64,000 bases of DNA from contig CAWZYM010000265.1 of the NCBI GenBank assembly GCA_963966185.1, forward strand, positions 1 through 64,000, in the 5' to 3' direction. How positions within the stretch are numbered: the stretch's first letter is position 1; the number at the start of each line of letters is the position of its first letter. The stretch comes from Rhabditoides inermis. Its lineage: Eukaryota; Nematoda; Chromadorea; Rhabditida; Rhabditidae. The position numbers and the translations under genes are program-made. Of the stretch, positions 57,909-64,000 are shown piece after piece. The notes under the pieces are model-generated. The model saw nothing but the letters and a program-made list of their open reading frames with translations. It was not told the origin of the DNA and ran no database searches.

Positions 57909-59023
57909 TCATACAAAACAATTTCGCACTATCTCCCCACTCTTCTGCTTCTCCTTCTTGGTGATGTATGCGGCGAGGAGCTCGTCTCCCCAATCATCGT
58001 CATTATCTTTCTCGCCACCGCTCTCAACCTCTTCGAAGAGATCGTCGAGGGTACGGCCGGCGTGGGGCAAGTCAAATCCGTCCATGTCTTCATCCATGTC
58101 GTCTTCCGCGTTCGCGTTCTCATCATTCACGACATCTTCCTCATCTGCAGGCTCATCGGCGCGACGCGGGTCCTTCTCCCTTTCCTCCCTCCTTGCAGTC
58201 GCAGCCGCCTGCAGTCGCTCCGCATTCAAGAGCAGCACCTCCTGTAGAATCTCCTGTCGGAAGGTGAGCGTCACCTTGGAAAACACCTGAAACATGCATT
58301 TAATGAGCGATATATAATACTGTGGTACCTTCTTCTTGACGGGCTCCTCTCGGAACTTGACGATCACGTCCCTCTCCTTCAGGACAGCGCGCCGTCCGTC
58401 CAGCTCATCCTCCCGCAGTTCGTTCCAGTGCAAGACTGCCAGCACCTGCCTCAGATGGTACCAGAGGAGTGGGCTACAAGGTACATGTTTACTATATTGT
58501 CCCCCAATGATTACGGCATTGCGGATAAACACATTCATTTGTGATTCGCCTACTCACAAATGTGTGCGCTTCGGAGCATATTTTAAGGAGAGTGAGTTGC
58601 AGGCCTCACACTCCGCCGTCGACCCCTCACAGTCCACCCTTCGTGCATCTGCGATGAAGCACGGCTCCAAGAGAATTTTCTTCAGGCGGACCATGCTGGG
58701 TGAGTTCACGGGGATGTCTCGGCGAGTGGCGGGATCGAGCGGCCCGTGTCCACACTGGTGGAAGTGTGTGAACTCGGGGTCCTATGATAGAATTTTTTTC
58801 ATTATAGTATGTTTGAGGGGTACTTTTTAGTACTTTTGAGGGGTTGACGTTTACAGGAACACTACGAGTAAGCACCCTCTCGTTCCTGTGACTCATATTC
58901 CCCGTACTCACGTTGTGCCACTCGTGTATACCCGCCATGTGCTTGAGTATCGCCTTGATCATCTCCACCACCTCCTCCCCGTCCTTGCCGCACTTGAAGC
59001 TGAACCATACGTGCGAAACGATG
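57909..59023 (-). CDS. Unidentified protein, Cys/His segment and acidic C-terminus (copy 2, 5' exons not found)
   Basis: Same four exons as 19300-20415 with all splice sites kept; one Ser to Ala change (exon 3). Intron sizes differ by one base. As in copy 1 no start exon is found. Confidence 0.65.
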
Positions 59024-59165
59024 CTACAAATACAGGATTAGTCCATATTGGAGTGAGGCTATAACTCCACGGCACGATACAGGGGCCGGTTGAAATATAG
59101 AGACGCCGGCGCAGCAGACCTACAGTATACCCTTGAATTTCAGGCACAAGAATGCACGCAAAACA

Positions 59166-59253
59166 AGTGCCACCGATAGGAGTCGAACCCGTCGAAGCGA
59201 GCAATGCCGATTGAGTGCGAGGCGAGCACACTATCCGCTAGACTATGACTGCC
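59166..59253 (-). other. tRNA-like segment, SINE-derived (copy 2)
   Basis: Copy of 20558-20645 with two substitutions; both boxes kept. Confidence 0.65.
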
Positions 59254-59572
59254 ATGAGGAGATCTGGTGAAATGCAACACATCAACCCTCTTTTCAGACA
59301 ATTCACAGCAGCGTTTTTTGCCATTATCAATTTCAGTGATTTCATAATCGAAACATTGTTGTATTTCAATTAATAGTGTTCCCTATAAACAGTTTAAGAA
59401 AATAAGTGTTTCTTACAAACAATTTATTTTCCTGTAGATGACCCAAACAACTGAACAACAAAAAAACGAACAACAATTGCACAGATGGCACAGAGATCAA
59501 GGTTATACTAGTACAACCACTATACTAGTAAAAACGATAATTAGTCTATGAAGTGATGGAAGAGAACATCTC

Positions 59573-60928
59573 TTATCGAGAGTGCTGCACGTTGTTCATC
59601 GAATCCATTGGCTGCTTCACTGGCTGCTCCACTGGCTGCTCCAGTGGCTGCTCCACTGGGTGCTCCACGGAACCCGAGAGGACGCCTGGGAACTGCACCG
59701 ACGCTGGCTCCTGTCATTTGACCATATGTATAATATTTTAATATAGTATTCTCACCTGAATGATCCGGGCAGGGTCGGGAACACACAGCGCAGCGGTGTT
59801 GAGTGCTGCCTGCGCACAACGCTGTAAGAAGCATACATGAAGTTTGTGCACAGTAAAAAAAATAATATATCACTCACATCAAGGTAGGCTTCGAACGCGC
59901 TCAAGACGACTTCGGCCTTCTCTCGCTAGTCTAGAGTTCCTGCCAGAATTCCTGCTCCAGTGACCGAAGTATTGAAGACAGCCACGCCCGGAACTGACGA
60001 GTGAATCTGAAAAATTTTCCCGTAAAAAAACCAAACACCAAATACTTACGTGTTCGACTATCTTGCCGGCCTCAGACCAGGCAATGCACACACGCATGTC
60101 GTTCTGCATTCTCGCCTTCCTCTTTGCCATACGACGCAGAGACCGGCGATAGCTGCTCTTCATCCTGTTGACCAGTCTATTGATACACTTAATCTTCTTG
60201 TCCCTGCTTTTCAGCTGAGTCGCCATAACCGCAACATTCGTGTTCAATAGAGCCGCATTCTTTACTTCCTCCTTCACTTCCTCGCAGCGCGCCTTGTGTT
60301 CCAACTCAGAGCTGTTACCCTGGCCATTCCGCTTATGAATTAATGCCCCCATCACACACATCAAAAAGGATTTGCATTCCAATAAAACTTTCCGCACATT
60401 TACAACAACAGGTTTGCAGTCAACCGCATCTCCGTTGCAAGAGTTCATGAGCGACTCACACGCAACAATCGCGGTGGTTGTATGAGACAAAGCAAGCACG
60501 GAATCTCTAGTAGCACGAAAATGCATATTGTCGTCAGAGATAGCAAGATTCAACGGTACATCAACATTGCAATTTGCGTTTCTCTGAGCAGATATGAACG
60601 ACGCATGCGACTGATGACCACGCTGTTTCGAGGTGTGAGCGGGAACGCGAACCTCTTGTGACACATTCAGAGATTTGTTGGTCGCCATATCACCTGCCTC
60701 GGGAATACGCATAAGCATTCTCGGAGGAGGGAGGGTCGGTCGCACAGAGTGCTGTACACGAAACCCGGGCAAACGCCGAGGCGAAGTGCCCATCGGAGGG
60801 ACGGTGGGTTTCCCCAACTCCACTCCATGGCGATTTCGAAGAACGCCATCCTTACCCACAGTTGCCAAAACACCACTGCTCAAACGATCTACATAAACAG
60901 TACGCGTTTTCGTCTTGGACGGAAACAT
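59573..60928 (-). pseudogene. Copy 2 of the VEQP-repeat protein gene, with in-frame stop in exon 2
   Basis: Exon structure as 20965-22319, but the Gln codon CAG of exon 2 is TAG (59926-59928, minus strand), removing the last third of exon 2 and exons 3-4. One repeat in exon 4 also reads His instead of Gln. Splice sites and the 293-codon first exon are intact, so a truncated protein is possible. Confidence 0.65.
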
Positions 60929-61178
60929 GCGCAGGGATCGCGAAGCAGAAGGAAAGAGACATCGCAACGAAACAAAAAACCTCTAAATACCCACATGATA
61001 CTTGGCGAATTGTACTCCACGCGGCCCACTTCCTTGGCGCGACCCAATAAATACATAAAATATAAAAAAAAGCTAATACAGCCTATTAAAAAAACAATAA
61101 ATACACAGGAACAAAATGTAATGAAATAACTTCATTGTCTCCAAATACACAAGAAATTAGCGCAAAGAAAATACTAAC

Positions 61179-61435
61179 CAAAGCTTCGACGGATCCCATT
61201 TCTTGAATAAACCAAGATGACAAGAAGAAGAAGAGTCCCAGCGCCCATCGGAGACTCCGGCTTCGTCACGCTGCACCGGCACAGAGACTGGGCAAGGATC
61301 TAAAACGAACGATGTTGATAGAATGGTAACAATCAATACACAAAAGAAGAAAACACATCGGCGATCGGCTGACCGGCGGTAGCTGATTGGCGGCTGCGTC
61401 TCGGCCAGCTCCCAGAAGTCATCATCGAAGGACAT
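61179..61435 (-). CDS. 5' exons of an unidentified gene (copy 2, partial)
   Basis: Copy of 22571-22827, no disabling change seen in the two exons. Confidence 0.5.
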
Positions 61436-62486
61436 GCTGAAACAAACCATGTTGGTTGAATGAAAAACAATGTGGAACTGACTAAACGGAGACAGTATGC
61501 CACACGTATCAAAACAACGTGCATACGCGAGAGTTTTTTTTAAAATAAATAACATTAAAACCATATCAGCTCGCGTTACGCGGGTTAACAAGTAACTGAG
61601 TCTCGCACTTTTCACAGTGCTAGACAACAAACTAACTGAATAGAATTTAAGTGATTTAGAATGCGAAATAACAAAAAAAGGCAACAATTCGAAATTATTC
61701 GAAATCATCCATTCCACACACAATACGACATCTGGTGAAAATAACAACGTAATTGTGTCCAGAGTGGACTTAAGTGAGTAAAACACAATAAAACTTGCAA
61801 ATTTTCAATAGAAACATTCAAATACAACATATTTGTAAAAAAAAATCGTAATTTTTAATTTTTTTGTACGATTCGCTACTATCGACAAACGAATTTCGTT
61901 CATATTTCCCGCGTTCTCCCTGATTTGATTGAAGCAAAAAGAGCTCCACAATCGGAGAACCGCCATTGCTATCAAACGGGGAGAACGGCCGTATCGAGCC
62001 GTGAACTCGCTAAAAATGAAGTTTTCAAAAATCGGTCAACGCAGTTCCGGGGAACTCTCAAAATCATTCCATTAACCCATTGGACACATTTTGATATCTT
62101 TTGAAATGACAGAGATATTGCGATTTGAAAGACGTCCCAGGGACTTCGTGGCGGGACCAATTTCTATTGCCCGTAGTCATCCTTTAAGACAGGATCAATC
62201 TATGTGCTGATAAGCTCAAGCGCAAACTAAGATGTAATCCAGCCTAAGATGTAGGTCAGCCGAAGGTTAGCCTTGTTTATCCACATATTTTTCATGCTTG
62301 CCTTTTATCGTTATTACTTCTCCCTTGCCGTGGACATAAACACTTCAATATAAACTGCTAGAGATGTTGTAATGTAGTGTGAGTGTATAGGTGTAAGGAC
62401 GTGTAAGGGGTAAGAAACTACAAATAACAACTACCATTCATACAGTTCTCTAGCTGAACTTTGCGTAATTCAAAGCATTCCTAGAG

Positions 62487-62900
62487 TAGGCACCCCAATC
62501 AATAATTGTGATTTCAAAATTTTCTAACCATATTATCATTATAATCTGACTTTAGTTATATAGTTTCGAAATATATGAATGTTCTATGTTTACTTTATAC
62601 GCGCGCCACAATTCCGCGCCAAACGCGCGCACCGGAGCGCGCGCTCTCAACGGGGCAACGTGACAGAGAGGGCGGCCAGATCAGAGAGAATGATGACGTC
62701 ATCGACCACATTTACTAATTTTTCGGGTATTAGCACAGTATCTTCAGCCGCAAACAAAGTATGCCTGAAATCAGCTAACCGAATTCTATCTAACTGCATA
62801 GGTTGAAACCCTGAAGATACAGTGCTTTGCATATTTGCATATTAGAACATTAGAACACAGGATTCCGCTTGGGTCACACAAATGTTCATTGGGGACTCTA
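62487..62900. mobile_element. Mutator-like MITE, 414 bp, 9-bp duplication, absent from module D1
   Basis: Ends TAGGCACCCCAATCAA and its inverse TTCATTGGGGACTCTA; flanks TTCCTAGAG at 62478-62486 and 62901-62909. D1 has a single TTCCTAGAG at about 24807-24815. Same family as 9333-9770, opposite orientation, about 5-8% diverged. Confidence 0.88.
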
Positions 62901-63170
62901 TTCCTAGAGATACGCAAATTTATTCAAAAGTTCTCGAATACAAATGTATAGTGGCTTAGTACAATGTGAGGGCAAGCGTAAATATCTTTATCAGTTAGAT
63001 AGTTCTCGACCTAAAGTTTGAAGATTAGAAAAAAAGAAAATACAAAACTGTCACGTTTGAAATAATCTTCCCTCTGTCACGTATGAAATGACACAATGTC
63101 TATACATATAAGCCGCTAGTGTTTTGTATTCGAGTGTACTTGACTAGGTTTGTACGTCTAGAACTTTATT

Positions 63171-63755
63171 GAGGGCCCTTTTTTACTCCGCCGCCACCGC
63201 ACCGCTCGCCGCTCGCCGCCGAGACGAGTATTCTCACCGCTCGCCGTGGGGAGTAGTCAACGGACGGAGGGCGGCGTACGAAAAGCGTAGGGTGCTCATA
63301 ATTCGTGTTTCTTTCTATTACTAACTGAAACTTATGTTAAATCAATCAAAACTTTGTCTACTTAACAAATACATGATTAATGTATACTGTACTCTCTAGT
63401 ACACAATTTATGTGACTGTCTAAATCTCAGCACAGGAAGCTCAAATTGTACCGAAACTAGTATATTCTGAATCAGAACTGAGTATTGTTCCATAGTACAA
63501 CAAAACTTATGAAACAAAACGATCATATTTAAAAAAACATTCAAGCACCCTCGCCGCAGCGGCGAAAATACTCGCGAACATTATCGCCGCTGGAGACCGC
63601 TAGCGGTGGCGGCCGCCGCCAGTGGTGAGTGGCGGCGTTCGAGTATAAAAAAGTGCGCGAGCGGCCAGCGGTCAGCGGCCGGCGGTGTCAATCGATATCT
63701 GTATCTTTTGCTCTACGCCGCTAGCGGCGGCGGCGGAGTATAAAAGGGCTCTTAG
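63171..63755. mobile_element. CCG-rich TIR element without SINE (module D2)
   Basis: Copy of 25075-26018 lacking the 361-bp SINE-bearing insertion; the left end has lost the TATA of its TATACTCC motif. Confidence 0.55.
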
Positions 63756-64000
63756 ATAAATATTTTTTGCAATTTTCGCGAAAAAACGACAATTCTGCGT
63801 TACTCTCGAATCTGCTACTGCCACGGATGCAGACGGAAATTTGAATTACCCGCTAACGCTCCGATACTGCACGTTCGGGTCAGAGAGAAAAGCGCAAATG
63901 ATTCTGTTCTAACACGTTACTGGAAAATCCATTTTTCCACTAGACAACTCGATTTTCCAGTTATATTTTCCATTTTTGCAGTGGAAAAGTGGAAAATCCA

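Overview
The window is from a eukaryotic genome, most likely a rhabditid nematode. The strongest evidence is a cluster of multi-exon genes for seven-transmembrane receptors of the nematode-specific serpentine receptor class X (Srx) type, with short (about 45-60 nt) GT-AG introns. There is no bacterial-type gene organisation, and no species can be named from sequence alone.

Layout. Positions 1-983 hold the 3' exons of an unidentified proline-rich gene. Positions 984-3400 are AT-rich and gene-poor. From about 3.4 kb onward the window is a segmentally duplicated array. Module A (3.4-13.99 kb, again 26.0-35.77 kb and 38.08-46.0 kb) carries one srx gene followed by a graveyard of transposon fragments. 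Module B (14.0-19.0 kb, a 5' fragment at 36.5-38.08 kb, and 46.0-51.0 kb) carries a diverged srx paralogue. Module C (19.0-23.64 kb and 57.72-62.25 kb) carries three minus-strand gene-like regions I do not recognise. Module D (24.58-26.3 kb and 62.25-64.0 kb) is repeat-rich upstream sequence. The order is A1-B1-C1-D1-A2-[B fragment/A3]-B2-[giant insertion]-C2-D2. Copies look nearly identical over kilobases, so the duplication is recent, or two haplotypes were laid end to end by an assembler.

Srx genes: A1 (10 exons, about 305 aa), A2, A3 (a chimera with B-type first exons), B1 (11 exons, about 337 aa) and B2. They are presumably chemosensory receptors.

Mobile DNA dominates. Because the modules are paralogous, several insertions can be compared with an empty site in a sister copy, giving exact ends and target duplications. 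The most striking is a 6.69-kb fold-back element (51026-57715) with a 9-bp target duplication, long inverted repeats and two opposed arrays of a 178-bp repeat (about 15 and 8 units). Others are a PIF/Harbinger-like element with TAA duplications (35769-36532), Mutator-like miniature elements with 9-10 bp duplications, a TTAA-flanked fold-back element, and a hairpin-ended, Helitron-like family inserting between A and T, one form of which carries a reverse-transcriptase fragment. Several unrelated inverted-repeat elements contain tRNA-like segments with recognisable A and B boxes, a recurring theme. Degenerate pieces of three retroelement types (two CR1/Jockey-like RT C-termini, one RTE-like RT C-terminus) and a tyrosine-recombinase-like fragment are also present.
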